64,000 nucleotides of DNA, from assembly GCA_023435725.1 (NCBI GenBank), contig JAEYRD010000220.1:1-64000 (forward strand), in the 5' to 3' direction. Positions 34,989 through 44,296 of the stretch are shown here, in pieces. The position numbers and the translations under genes were made by a program. The notes under the pieces were generated by a model. That model saw nothing but the letters and a program-made list of their open reading frames with translations. It ran no database searches and was not told the DNA's origin. The stretch's first letter is position 1; each line of letters begins with the position of its first letter. The DNA is from Pseudomonadota bacterium. Lineage in GTDB: Bacteria; Pseudomonadota; Alphaproteobacteria; Rhizobiales; Xanthobacteraceae.

Positions 34989-35486
34989 ATGAAATTCTTT
35001 GGGCGATCTGGACAGGCGATCAAGGCGGCTGGCATCGGGGCTGCACTGCTCTTCTCAGTTTCAGCAAGCCACGCTCAGTCGTCCGGACCGTTTGCCGGTT
35101 TCGATGGCGCGTGGACCGGAACCGGCACGGTGTCGCTGTCCGATGGCACCACCGAGCGCATCCGCTGCAAGGCGGACTACAAGGTCGCCGGCACCGGTCT
35201 CAACCTCAAGCAGGCCCTGCACTGCGCCAGCGACAGCTACAAATTCGACCTCACCAGCGACGTGACGAGCCAGGGCGACCGCATCTCGGGTAACTGGAGC
35301 GAAGCCAGCCGCAACATCTTCGGCAACCTCCAGGGCACAGCGGGTGGCGGCCAGATCGACGTGTTCGTCGAGGCCAACGGCTTTGCCGCCAACCTGTCAC
35401 TGCGCACCAACGGTAGCAAGCAGACGGTGCAGATCAGCTCCAAGGGCGAGATCCGCGGCGTCAACATCACGATGACGAAGGGCTGA
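34989..35486 (+). CDS. Secreted protein of unknown function
   Basis: The 165-residue protein has a signal peptide (AIKAAGIGAALLFSVSASHAQ) and a beta-rich mature domain. That domain starts GPFAGFDGAWTGTGTVSLSDG, has a cysteine pair (IRCKADYKV, ALHCASDSY) and ends with SLRTNGSKQTVQISSKGEIRGVNITM, in a lipocalin-like style. I do not recognise a characterised family. ATG 34989 gives a proper signal peptide; the open frame before it does not. A strong terminator follows 24 bases later, so it is a single-gene transcript. Confidence 0.78.
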   Translation: MKFFGRSGQAIKAAGIGAALLFSVSASHAQSSGPFAGFDGAWTGTGTVSLSDGTTERIRCKADYKVAGTGLNLKQALHCASDSYKFDLTSDVTSQGDRISGNWSEASRNIFGNLQGTAGGGQIDVFVEANGFAANLSLRTNGSKQTVQISSKGEIRGVNITMTKG

Positions 35487-35510
35487 TACCCTTCCTGCTC
35501 GGAAAGGAAT

Positions 35511-35545
35511 AAAGGCCCTCGGCTCTCGCGAGCCGGGGGCCTTTT
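35511..35545 (+). terminator. Rho-independent terminator after the secreted protein gene
   Basis: AAAGGCCCTCGGCT pairs with AGCCGGGGGCCTTTT around a six-base loop, with the T-run at the 3' end. It begins 24 bases after the stop codon. Confidence 0.88.
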
Positions 35546-35610
35546 GCTGGTTGGTCTTACTCGCAAACACCTGTGTGAGGTCTGAATGCGAGACGCACAA
35601 GCCGTCCCGC

Positions 35611-37977
35611 TCAGATCGCGGGCTTGTCAGCTCCGTGAAGCTTGGCGTGCAGGTTGATCAGCCACATTGCCGTCGGCCGCAGGATGAAGAGGTCGGCGAC
35701 CAGCGCCATGACCATCGAGAAGGCGCTGAGCCAGCCGAACAGCCGCAGCGAGGGCAGGTCGGAGAACACGGTGACGACGAGGCCGCAGGCCAGCACCACC
35801 GTGGTCAGGATCAGCGCCGGGCCGACTAGCACGGTCGCGCGCTCGACCGCCAGCGCCGAGCCGACGCCCGGCTTGCTCTCGAGCCTGAGGCGATTGAGGA
35901 AGTGGATGGTCGCGCTCAGCCCCAGGCCGAACGAGACGGTGAGCGCGACGACGCTGGCGAATTGCAGGCCCTCGCCCATCGCCCACAGCACCGTCCCGGA
36001 CATCACCACCGGGAAGATGCCCGGCAGGATGCAGGCGAACATCACCACCCAGGAACGGAAGGCCAGGCCAATGAAGATCGCGACCAGCGCGAATTCGACG
36101 GTGAGGCCGCGGTTCAGCTTCTCGATCATGCTGGCCGAGTTGCGCGCCGCGATCGCAGCGAGCCCCGTCACCGCAACCTCGTAGCCGGGATGCTTCTTGC
36201 GGACGGCGTCGAGCTCGGTATCGAGCTTGTCGACGATCGGCAGGAGCTGGCTGGAATCCTTGTCCGGCACGCGGCCGGCGACCACGACGGCATCCTGCTC
36301 GGCATCGATGAAGCGCCGCACCAGATGCTCGGGAATGACGCTCACATATTCCTTCAGCGTGGCGACGTCGACGCTGCCGGCCTTTTCCGCAAGCCAGCGG
36401 CGCAGGGTCTCGACCGACCAGACATTGCCGACACCAGCCGCCTTCTCCACGGTCGCATGGACGTCAGCGATCGTCTGCAGCGTCTCCGGTGAATAGAGCG
36501 ATTCACCCTTGGGGAATTGGATCAGCACGTTGACCGGATTGGCGCCGGTGAGCTTGGCGTCGAGACGGTCGCTGGCGGCGACCGCCTGGCGCTTGTCCGG
36601 CACCTGGTCGGCGAGCCGGTAGCGCGGCTCCAGATTGGCGTAGATGACGCCGAGGCTGCCGACGAACAGCACCGCGACTAGGCTGAACAGGCCGGGGCGG
36701 CCCACCATGCGCACCGCGATCCAGTAGCAGAAGTTGCGCAGCGCCTGGACGCCGGCATCGGCGCCCTGGAATTTGACCGCAAAGACCTTCTCGTTGCGCA
36801 CGAACAGCACGCCGAACACCGGCACCAACGACAGCACCGCGACCAGCGCGATGATGGTGGCGGCGAGGCCCGCCTCGCCGCACTTGCGGATCAGGTCGGA
36901 GTTGGAGAACTGCAGCGCGATGAAGGAAATGCCGGCGGTGCCGTGCGTCAGCACGCAGGCCGGCCCGACCACCAGCACCGCGTTCTTGAACGCGGTGAAC
37001 TTGTCCTGGCCCGCGATCAGCCGGTCGCGTGCGGCGAAGGTGAGCTGCATCGAGTCCGAGAAGCTGATGACCATGATGAGCGGTGTCATCACGTTCAGGA
37101 ACATGTTGAGGTTGAAGTTGGCCCAGCCGAGCGCGCCGAGCGCCAGCAGGATCGCGATCATCGGCGGGAACGCCGCCGCGATCATGAACGAGATCTTGCG
37201 GAAAAAGATGATGGCGATGACGCATCCGGCGAGGATGCCGAGGATGTTGTAGGTGAGCCCGTCGCGCTCGACGGCGTTGCGGATCTCGAGCTGCATCACC
37301 GGCACGCCGGAGAGCTGCACGTTGAGCCCGGTGTCGCCGAGGTCCTCCTTCATCAGCGCGCGGATGTCGCCTACGGTCTTGGTCAGCTTGTTGGAAGCGA
37401 CCACCTCCGGATCGAGCGAGAGCACGATCAGCGCCAGCGTGCCGTCCTCCGACAACAGCTTGCCGCGGATGATCTCGTTGTTTTTGACGGTCTCGATGAA
37501 CTTGTCGTAGGCCGCGCCTTCCGGCAGCTCGGGCGGGAACAGCGCGGCCGGCAGCTTGCCCGGCGCCGGCGCCTGGCGCGCCGAGAACAGAGAGACCAGG
37601 CCGCGCGTCCCTTCGACGAGCTGCATATCCGTGACGAAGTCGCGCAGCTTCTCGAGGTTGTTCCTCGCCAGGAGGTTCTTGCCCTCGACCACGACGAGGA
37701 CGTCGAATTCCTCGGCCGGGAACTTCTTGGTCACCTCTTCATACTGGCGGAATTCGCGGGTGTCGGAACGGAACAGCTGCGACAGCGAATCGTCGATCTT
37801 GATCCGGTGGATGCCGAACACGGCGCCGACAATCAGCGCGAGCAGCACGATGCAGGAGACGATCGGCGCCCGGACGGCGATCAGGCCGATGCGCTCGAGC
37901 CCGAAGGCGATCGAGGACGCAGGTCCCTGCTCGACCTTGTCGACATGAACCTCACTCTCGCTGTGCTTTTCGAGCAT
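35611..37977 (-). CDS. RND/MMPL family transporter
   Basis: The 788-residue protein is an inner-membrane RND-superfamily exporter of the MMPL type. A first helix lies at about residues 35-55 (VSCIVLLALIVGAVFGI), followed by a periplasmic domain (SRTREFRQYEEVTKKF-like). Helix blocks at about 245-375 include MVISFSDSMQLTF with the family Asp. A second periplasmic domain spans about 420-600 and a final helix block 610-770. It differs in sequence from HpnN but has the same architecture. It stands alone between hopanoid genes and eutC-hpnP-eutB. Transport of a lipid or hydrophobic compound is plausible; substrate unknown. Confidence 0.86.
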   Translation of the reverse strand: MLEKHSESEVHVDKVEQGPASSIAFGLERIGLIAVRAPIVSCIVLLALIVGAVFGIHRIKIDDSLSQLFRSDTREFRQYEEVTKKFPAEEFDVLVVVEGKNLLARNNLEKLRDFVTDMQLVEGTRGLVSLFSARQAPAPGKLPAALFPPELPEGAAYDKFIETVKNNEIIRGKLLSEDGTLALIVLSLDPEVVASNKLTKTVGDIRALMKEDLGDTGLNVQLSGVPVMQLEIRNAVERDGLTYNILGILAGCVIAIIFFRKISFMIAAAFPPMIAILLALGALGWANFNLNMFLNVMTPLIMVISFSDSMQLTFAARDRLIAGQDKFTAFKNAVLVVGPACVLTHGTAGISFIALQFSNSDLIRKCGEAGLAATIIALVAVLSLVPVFGVLFVRNEKVFAVKFQGADAGVQALRNFCYWIAVRMVGRPGLFSLVAVLFVGSLGVIYANLEPRYRLADQVPDKRQAVAASDRLDAKLTGANPVNVLIQFPKGESLYSPETLQTIADVHATVEKAAGVGNVWSVETLRRWLAEKAGSVDVATLKEYVSVIPEHLVRRFIDAEQDAVVVAGRVPDKDSSQLLPIVDKLDTELDAVRKKHPGYEVAVTGLAAIAARNSASMIEKLNRGLTVEFALVAIFIGLAFRSWVVMFACILPGIFPVVMSGTVLWAMGEGLQFASVVALTVSFGLGLSATIHFLNRLRLESKPGVGSALAVERATVLVGPALILTTVVLACGLVVTVFSDLPSLRLFGWLSAFSMVMALVADLFILRPTAMWLINLHAKLHGADKPAI

Positions 37978-38182
37978 GCCTTGTCCAGTTCCTAAATCGA
38001 TTCGGTCTGTGAGCTTATTGCGCTCCGCGAACGGCCTGAAAACGCCATACCAATGGGAGGCTTGCCCTTTGAAAATGCGCGGAAAATCGCCGCGAGGGGT
38101 TTAGCAGGTCAATAGCCCGACTCGCAAGCCGGCGAAGTATGGCCAAATCGGTCAAGGCGCGCCGATTTTGCCGGAATGCCCG

Positions 38183-38968
38183 TCATTCGGGCAAAGCCGT
38201 GCCAATTCGACGCGGAGCCCGGTCGCCGCTCTCGTCCTTCAGCATCACGCCGGTTGTTTCCCGCGCCAACCCTTCGCGGGCAAGCCAGGCGATCTTGAAG
38301 GCGGCTTCTTCATAGCTCAACCCAGCGTGGTGGATGTTCGACACGCAGTTTCGGTCGGCATCGGTGCGGCCCGGCTTTGGCGCGAAGGTCAGATAGGCGC
38401 CGAGACTGTCCGGCGCCGACAGGCCCGGGCGCTCGCCGATCAGCACCACGACCATGCGCGCGCCGAGAATGGCGCCAATCGCGTCACCGAGCGCAACGCG
38501 CGCGCCTGAGGCGACGACGACACGGCCGATCGCGACGCCGTCGTCGGCTGCGAGCAACGGCAGCAGGCGAGCCATCAGCGCCACCGCGTGGGCGTGGACC
38601 GCCGCGGCGGACAGGCCGTCGCCGATCACGATCGCGATTTGGCATGCTTCATTGGCATATCGCGCCAGCTCCTCGGCAGAACCAGCATCAAGCTGACGTC
38701 CGAGATCCGGACGGCGCAGATAATCCCTGCGATCGGCAGCCCGGCTCCTCGCCTCAATGGCGACGAGGCCAAGCTCGCGGAATTCGACGACCAGCCGCGG
38801 CGCATCGAAGACAGCATGCACGGCATCGCGGGCACGCGCATGGTCCAGCGTGAAATCGAGCAGCGGCTTTGTCGGCACGCTTGCACCGCTACGTCCCAGC
38901 GCAACGCGCGCCGGCGTGAACGACCGCAGATCGAGGGTTGGGCGGCGCGGAGCGGCCGGATCAGACAT
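38183..38968 (-). CDS. eutC: Ethanolamine ammonia-lyase small subunit EutC
   Basis: EutC pairs with EutB to form the coenzyme-B12 enzyme that splits ethanolamine to acetaldehyde and ammonia. The 261-residue protein has RVALGRSGASVPTKPLLDFTLDHARARDAVH, VVIGDGLSAAAVHAHA, VLIGERPGLSAPDSLGAYLTF and the C-terminal NCVSNIHHAGLSYEEAA. Length is normal for a type without the N-terminal microcompartment extension. It begins six bases after hpnP and is split from eutB by that gene. No shell proteins or EutA are nearby. Confidence 0.95.
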   Translation of the reverse strand: MSDPAAPRRPTLDLRSFTPARVALGRSGASVPTKPLLDFTLDHARARDAVHAVFDAPRLVVEFRELGLVAIEARSRAADRRDYLRRPDLGRQLDAGSAEELARYANEACQIAIVIGDGLSAAAVHAHAVALMARLLPLLAADDGVAIGRVVVASGARVALGDAIGAILGARMVVVLIGERPGLSAPDSLGAYLTFAPKPGRTDADRNCVSNIHHAGLSYEEAAFKIAWLAREGLARETTGVMLKDESGDRAPRRIGTALPE

Positions 38969-38974
38969 GTCGCA

Positions 38975-40561
38975 TCATTCGGCGGGGACGGAGGCCTCGC
39001 GCAAGCGGATCGAATAGTTCGAGGCGTTCTGCTGGCCGCTCGATGCCGCGCGCGCAAAGGTGATGAGATGGTGGGCGACCAACGTGCAGCCGATCAGGCC
39101 TTCGATGTCGCGACGCTTGATCCGTCCCAGCGCGAACTTCCAGAACACGCGCTTGTAGTTACCGAGCACGCCGACTCTCCAGAAGATGTTGCGCAGCATG
39201 ACGAGACCACGCCTGATGTTGGGCCAGGTCTTCATCTCGTCCGGCACCGGCATCTTGAGGCGGTGCACATAGACGTGGTCGCATTGATACTGGAAGCGCG
39301 CATAGACCTTCGCGGGCTCGTAAGCCACTCCCATGGCGTGCTTCCAGGATGCGACGACGTCGTCGTAGGGCAACAGGAAGTCGACGTTGGAGTCGCGGCC
39401 GTCGTCCTCGACAAGGCGCCCCTCGCGCTCGAGACGGTCCCACAGCGGCGTCTTCGGCAGCGCCTGAAGCAGGTTGATCGTGAGCAGCGGAATCCGGGAC
39501 TCCTCGACGAAGGCGAGCAGCGCTTCCGACGTGTTCGGCTTGTCGGTGTCGAGCCCCATGATGATGCCGGAGACGACCTCCATGCCGTAGGAGTTGATGG
39601 TACGCACCCCCTCCAGGATCGGGACCATCATGTTGTGGTCCTTGTGCATGGCCTTCAGTGCATCGGGGTCGGGCGTCTCGATGCCGCAGAAGATGGTGAC
39701 GAAATAGGCCTCGCGCATCCTCTCGAGGATCTCGGGGCGCTTTGCGATGTTGAGCGTCGCCTCGCAGGCGAGCCGCACCACGTAGCCGGTCTTCTTCTGC
39801 CATTCGATCAGATGCGGCAGCAGGTCCATCGCGGCCTTGCGGTTGCCGATGAAATTGTCGTCGACGAAATAGACCGTGTCGGTCATGCCGCATTCGCGCA
39901 GGCGGTCGAGCTCGGCGATGATCTGCTCCGGCGTCTTGATGCGCGGATTGCGCCCATAGAGGCCGGGGATGTCGCAGAACTCGCACTGATAGGGACAGCC
40001 GCTGGAATACTGGATGCTGCCGAGGAAATATTTCTTCACATCGGCAAGCTCGTAGGCCGGGATCGGAAACTCCGTCATCGGCACACGATCCCGGGTGGTC
40101 AGCACCACTTGGCTCTCAGGACGCGAGGTGTCGTGCGACAGGATCTCGATCAACTGATTGGTGGCGTCACCCAGCTCGCCGACGTGGAGATAGTCGAACG
40201 AGGGATAATAGTCCGGACATGCACTGACCGAGGGACCGCCGAGCGCGACCGGCAGATCGAACTCGTGCGCGCGGCGGCAGATGTCGTTCATCTGCTGGCG
40301 CTGGATGTGCATGCCGCTGACGAAGACCACCTCAGCCCATTCGAACTCCTCCTTCGTCGTGCGACGCAGGTTCTCGTCGACGAACTTGACCCGCCACTCT
40401 TTCGGCAAGTAAGCGGAGATCAGCAGCAGGCCCTGCGGCGGCATGAAGGCGCTGACGCCGTCGGTCAGGGGATAGGAGTGCTCGAACGTACCGAACGACG
40501 AGGTGTATCGCGGAAACACGCAGAGAATCCGCCGGGACGTACCGTTGCTTTCAGCTCGCAT
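38975..40561 (-). CDS. hpnP: Hopanoid C-2 methylase HpnP (B12-binding radical SAM)
   Basis: HpnP methylates hopanoids at C-2. From ATG 40561 it has 528 residues. A cobalamin-binding domain covers about residues 12-145 (FMPPQGLLLISAYLP, VALGGPSVSACPDYYP). The radical SAM motif is C189, C193, C196 (SSGCPYQCEFCD), and a DUF4070-like tail follows. ATG 40561 is preferred over ATG 40588 because GGGGGAG lies seven bases before it. A different B12 radical SAM methylase cannot be fully excluded, but the opening RRILCVFPRYTSSFGTFEHS and nearby hpn genes favour HpnP. It lies between eutB and eutC, six bases before eutC. Confidence 0.82.
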   Translation of the reverse strand: MRAESNGTSRRILCVFPRYTSSFGTFEHSYPLTDGVSAFMPPQGLLLISAYLPKEWRVKFVDENLRRTTKEEFEWAEVVFVSGMHIQRQQMNDICRRAHEFDLPVALGGPSVSACPDYYPSFDYLHVGELGDATNQLIEILSHDTSRPESQVVLTTRDRVPMTEFPIPAYELADVKKYFLGSIQYSSGCPYQCEFCDIPGLYGRNPRIKTPEQIIAELDRLRECGMTDTVYFVDDNFIGNRKAAMDLLPHLIEWQKKTGYVVRLACEATLNIAKRPEILERMREAYFVTIFCGIETPDPDALKAMHKDHNMMVPILEGVRTINSYGMEVVSGIIMGLDTDKPNTSEALLAFVEESRIPLLTINLLQALPKTPLWDRLEREGRLVEDDGRDSNVDFLLPYDDVVASWKHAMGVAYEPAKVYARFQYQCDHVYVHRLKMPVPDEMKTWPNIRRGLVMLRNIFWRVGVLGNYKRVFWKFALGRIKRRDIEGLIGCTLVAHHLITFARAASSGQQNASNYSIRLREASVPAE

Positions 40562-40715
40562 CAAAACTCCCCCAGCCACTCTCGACATAGGTTCGAAAAT
40601 TGCCAGCTAGACACATAGCGTAACGCTGCCGCCGGAATTTCTCAATATTGTGGCATGAGCATAATTCCGAGAGGCACCAATGGTTTCCTCAGGCTGCTGG
40701 GGGTGCTATTGCCCG

Positions 40716-42098
40716 TCACGCGATCAGCCGCGAGGCGAAATCGGGGAGCACGCCCGCATCGCCGGCAAGGCGGAAATCGGCCCCCACGATGCCTGACTGC
40801 GCCAGCCAGTCGTCGAATTCCGGCGCGCGGCCCAGGCCAAACACGTCGCGGACATAAAGCGCATCGTGAAAGGACGTCGACTGGTAGTTCAGCATGACGT
40901 CGTCGGCGCCAGGGACGCCCATGATGAAGGTGACGCCGGCGGCAGCGAGCAGCGTCAGGAGATTGTCCATGTCGTCCTGGTCCGCCTCGGCATGGTTGGT
41001 GTAGCAGATGTCGACCCCGAGCGGCAGGCCGAGCAGCTTGCCGCAAAAGTGATCCTCCAGCCCAGCCCGGATGATCTCCTTGCCGTCATAGAGATATTCC
41101 GGGCCGATGAAGCCGACCACGCTGTTGACCAGGAGCGGGGCAAAGGCGCGGGCGACCGCATAGGCGCGTGCCTCGCAGGTTTGTTGGTCGACGCCGTGAT
41201 GGGCGTTGGCCGACAGCGCCGAGCCCTGCCCGGTCTCGAAATACATCACATTCTGCCCGACCGTGCCGCGCCTCTGCGACAGCCCGGCCTCCTGCGCCTC
41301 CCTCAGAAGCGCGAGGTTGATGCCAAAACTGCGGTTCGCGGCTTCGGTACCGGCGACCGACTGGAAGACGAGATCGACCGGCACCCCCTGCCCGATCAGC
41401 GACAGCGTCGTCGTGACATGGGTGAGCACGCAGCCCTGCGTCGGGATCTTCAGCCGCGCGATGATCTCGTCGAGCAATCGCAGCAATTGCGCGATGACGG
41501 CCGGATCGTCGCTCGCCGGGTTGATGCCGATGCAGGCATCGCCGGCGCCGAGCAGGATGCCGTCGAGGATCGAGGCGGTGATGCCCCTGGCATCGTCGAA
41601 GGGATGGTTCGGCTGGAGCCGCGTGCTCATCCGGCCCTTCAGCCCGATGGTGTTGCGGAAGGCGGTCGTGACCTGGCATTTCCGAGCCGCCAGGATCAGG
41701 TCCTGGTTGCGCATCAGCTTTGAGACCGCGGCCGCCATTTCCGGGGTGATGCCGCCTGCCAGATTGCGCAGGACTTCGGGCGTGGCGGCATCCGACAGCA
41801 GCCAGTCGCGGAAGGCGCCGACCGTGAGCGAGGCCACCGGCGCGAACGCCCTGGCATCGTGGCTGTCGATGACGAGGCGAGTGACCTCGTCGGCCTCATA
41901 AGGGATGATGGCTTCCTGCAGGAATTGGCCGAGCGGGACATCGGCGAGCGCCATCCGCGCCGCGATCATCTGCTCGGCGCTGGCGGCCGCAATGCCGGCG
42001 AGCCGGTCGCCGGAGCGCGGCGGCGTCGCCTTGGCGAGGAGATCGCGCAGGTCCGGGAATGTGTAGGTCGTGGCATCGATGGTGTGGCGGTAGAGCAA
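40716..42098 (-). CDS. eutB: Ethanolamine ammonia-lyase large subunit EutB
   Basis: The 460-residue TIM-barrel subunit carries the active site. Motifs are TTAFRNTIGLKGRMSTRLQPNHP, GDACIGINPASDDP, GCVLTHVTTTLSLIGQGVPVDLVFQSVAG, FETGQGSALSANAHHG and CYTNHAEADQDDMDNLLTLL. The start is TTG 42098, supported by GGAGGGG about five bases upstream. It is transcribed toward hpnP, with a 154-base gap, and shares that strand with hpnP and eutC. Confidence 0.95.
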   Translation of the reverse strand: MLYRHTIDATTYTFPDLRDLLAKATPPRSGDRLAGIAAASAEQMIAARMALADVPLGQFLQEAIIPYEADEVTRLVIDSHDARAFAPVASLTVGAFRDWLLSDAATPEVLRNLAGGITPEMAAAVSKLMRNQDLILAARKCQVTTAFRNTIGLKGRMSTRLQPNHPFDDARGITASILDGILLGAGDACIGINPASDDPAVIAQLLRLLDEIIARLKIPTQGCVLTHVTTTLSLIGQGVPVDLVFQSVAGTEAANRSFGINLALLREAQEAGLSQRRGTVGQNVMYFETGQGSALSANAHHGVDQQTCEARAYAVARAFAPLLVNSVVGFIGPEYLYDGKEIIRAGLEDHFCGKLLGLPLGVDICYTNHAEADQDDMDNLLTLLAAAGVTFIMGVPGADDVMLNYQSTSFHDALYVRDVFGLGRAPEFDDWLAQSGIVGADFRLAGDAGVLPDFASRLIA

Positions 42099-42337
42099 AG
42101 GCCCCTCCGGGATTCGTCGGCCAACGGCCGACTCCTGATCGCACGTGAAGGCGGGCCCTGGCGTCAGAAATCTAACAGATCAAGACGCTGAAATATCTTA
42201 CCTTTCTTTCGACCAAAGGCGAAGGGGCCGCCCCGGGCGCGTTAACACTGCGTCCATCTTCATTCTGCATAGTTTTTCATCAGTCTTATACGACCGCGCT
42301 CTTCGGCCGCTTCAGGCCATTCCGGGCCCCAAACATC

Positions 42338-44077
42338 ATGACAACCGACCGATCTGGGAATGCCACCGGGGTGGCAGGCCGTTTCACGCTTGCCACCAGG
42401 CTGTACGCGATCTTCGCGCTGTTCGCCCTGCTCACGGCGGCGATCGCGATGCTGTCCGACTACAACAGCCGCCGCAGCGCCGACCTGACCAGCGCGATCG
42501 CGACGGCGAATGCCGCCGCGCTGAACGTCGAGCGCGTCAACTCGCTGGTCTACGCGGTCGTGATGGAATCGCGCGGGGTCTACATGTCCACCGATCCCGC
42601 CGTCGTGAAGAAATACGGCGAGGGCCTGCTCAAGTTCAACGCGCAGATCCTGGAGGTCGTGAAAGGATGGGAAGGCATCGTCAGGGCCGATGATGCCGAG
42701 CAGTTCGCGACCTTCAAGAAGCGCATCGAGCAGTTCGTCGACTTCCGCAAGGAGCTGGTCCGCCGCGCCAACGAGATCAGCCCGGCCGCCGGCCGTGAAT
42801 GGGGCGACAACGATGCCAACCGCGCCGTGCGCTCCGCACTGAACAAGGACCTCGAGGCGCTCTCCAAGGTCTATGCGGAACGCGCCCGGCAGATCTCGCA
42901 CCAGACCGAGACCAATCGCACGTTGTCCTTCGTGCTGACCTGCCTCGGCGGCGTGGCACTGGCGCTGGTCGTGATCGGCGTCGTCATCATCGCCCGCTCG
43001 ATCGCCAGGCCCCTCTCCGCCATTACCGCGACCATCAAGCAGGTCGCCGACGGCGCGCAAGACATCACGGTGCCGCACACGGAGCGCGCCGACGAGATCG
43101 GTGCATTGGCACGCGCGATCCAGATCTTCCAGGAGGCGATGGGCCGCAACCGCAACCTCGCCTCGCAGGTCTCGCAGGACTCCGCCGCGCGCGAGGAGCG
43201 CGCCCACCACATCGAACAATCCGTCGAGGCGTTTCGCGATGCAATCGGCGCGATCATGCGCGGCCTCAGCGACAACGCCACCGTCATGCGCGAGACCGCG
43301 CAGACCATCACGCGCGCCACGGCGGACGCGAGCAACCGCGCCGGCACGGCGGCGAGCGCGACCGAGCAGGCCTCGCACAACGTCACGGCCGTGGCGGGTG
43401 CGGCCGAGGAGCTCTCGACATCGGTCGAAGAGATCGGCCGCCAGGTGCGGCAATCCGCGGGCGCCGTCGAGCAGACCGGCCAGCGCACCGAGAAATCGAT
43501 CGCGGAGATCGAGAGCCTGGCGGCGGCCACGCAGCGCATCGATGGCGTGCTCAGCCTGATCCAGGCGATCGCCGAGCAGACCAACCTGCTCGCGCTCAAC
43601 GCCACCATCGAGGCCGCCCGTGCCGGTGACGCCGGCCGCGGCTTTGCGGTCGTCGCCCATGAGGTCAAGGCGCTGGCGGGACAGACCGCCAAGGCGACCG
43701 CCGACATCAGCGAGAACGTCGCCATGATCCAGTCGTCCACCCGCAGTGCGGTCGATGCCGTCCGCGACATCGGCGGCGCAGTGCGCGCGATCAACGAGGT
43801 CACCTCCGCGATCGCCGGCGCCGTCGGCCAGCAGGACGCCGCCACGCGCGAGATCTCGTCCAACGCGCAAAGCGCCGCGCAGGGCAACGAGACCCTGGTC
43901 GCCAACATCAACTCGCTGCGCGATGCCATCGGCGAGACGGATACGGCGGCAGCCTCCGTACTGACGGCGGCGAACAGCCTGACCGCGACCGCGGACACAC
44001 TGTCGCGCGAGGTGGAGCAATTCTTCCAGAATTTACGCTCGGGTTCGGCGGATAGCCGCACCGCCAAGGCGGGATGA
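42338..44077 (+). CDS. Methyl-accepting chemotaxis protein
   Basis: This 579-residue chemoreceptor has a transmembrane helix at about 22-40, a periplasmic four-helix-bundle-like sensor domain (residues 41-194, with many charged helices), and a second membrane helix at about 195-218. A HAMP domain (RSIARPLSAITATIKQVADG) is followed by a signalling domain whose hairpin tip reads QAIAEQTNLLALNATIEAARAGD...GFAVVAHEVKALA (about residues 408-455). The ligand is unknown. It is divergent from eutB; an ethanolamine link would be speculation. No CheW-binding pentapeptide extension for CheR is seen at the C-terminus. Confidence 0.93.
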   Translation: MTTDRSGNATGVAGRFTLATRLYAIFALFALLTAAIAMLSDYNSRRSADLTSAIATANAAALNVERVNSLVYAVVMESRGVYMSTDPAVVKKYGEGLLKFNAQILEVVKGWEGIVRADDAEQFATFKKRIEQFVDFRKELVRRANEISPAAGREWGDNDANRAVRSALNKDLEALSKVYAERARQISHQTETNRTLSFVLTCLGGVALALVVIGVVIIARSIARPLSAITATIKQVADGAQDITVPHTERADEIGALARAIQIFQEAMGRNRNLASQVSQDSAAREERAHHIEQSVEAFRDAIGAIMRGLSDNATVMRETAQTITRATADASNRAGTAASATEQASHNVTAVAGAAEELSTSVEEIGRQVRQSAGAVEQTGQRTEKSIAEIESLAAATQRIDGVLSLIQAIAEQTNLLALNATIEAARAGDAGRGFAVVAHEVKALAGQTAKATADISENVAMIQSSTRSAVDAVRDIGGAVRAINEVTSAIAGAVGQQDAATREISSNAQSAAQGNETLVANINSLRDAIGETDTAAASVLTAANSLTATADTLSREVEQFFQNLRSGSADSRTAKAG

Positions 44078-44121
44078 CAGCGCGTCCCACCGCTCGCGAT
44101 GTCAGCGGTGGGCTCGCTCCG

Positions 44122-44243
44122 ACAAAAAACTGAAAAACAACCCCATGCAGAGTAGCCGGTGACAGCGATATCAACGGCTTAACGGCCCGGTGCAATTCTT
44201 ACGGATTTCACAAATCCATTTGACCCGTCGGGGCAAAACACCG
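44122..44243. repeat. Bipartite intergenic repeat, copy B
   Basis: The block CTGAAAAACAACCCCATGCA (within 44122-44155) and the block CCATTTGACCCGTCGGGGCA (within 44198-44243) repeat those at 24609-24843 in the same order. The spacer is about 40 bases here and about 160 in the other copy. Confidence 0.65.
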
Positions 44244-44296
44244 GCGAGGATGTCATCTTCGCGGCGTAGGCGTCCCCGCCCGAACAAGTTCTCCCG

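Noticed and set aside
42260..44020. Minus-strand open frame of 586 codons opposite the chemoreceptor gene
   Set aside because: Repetitive Arg/Asp/Gly composition that mirrors the helical chemoreceptor; shadow frame.
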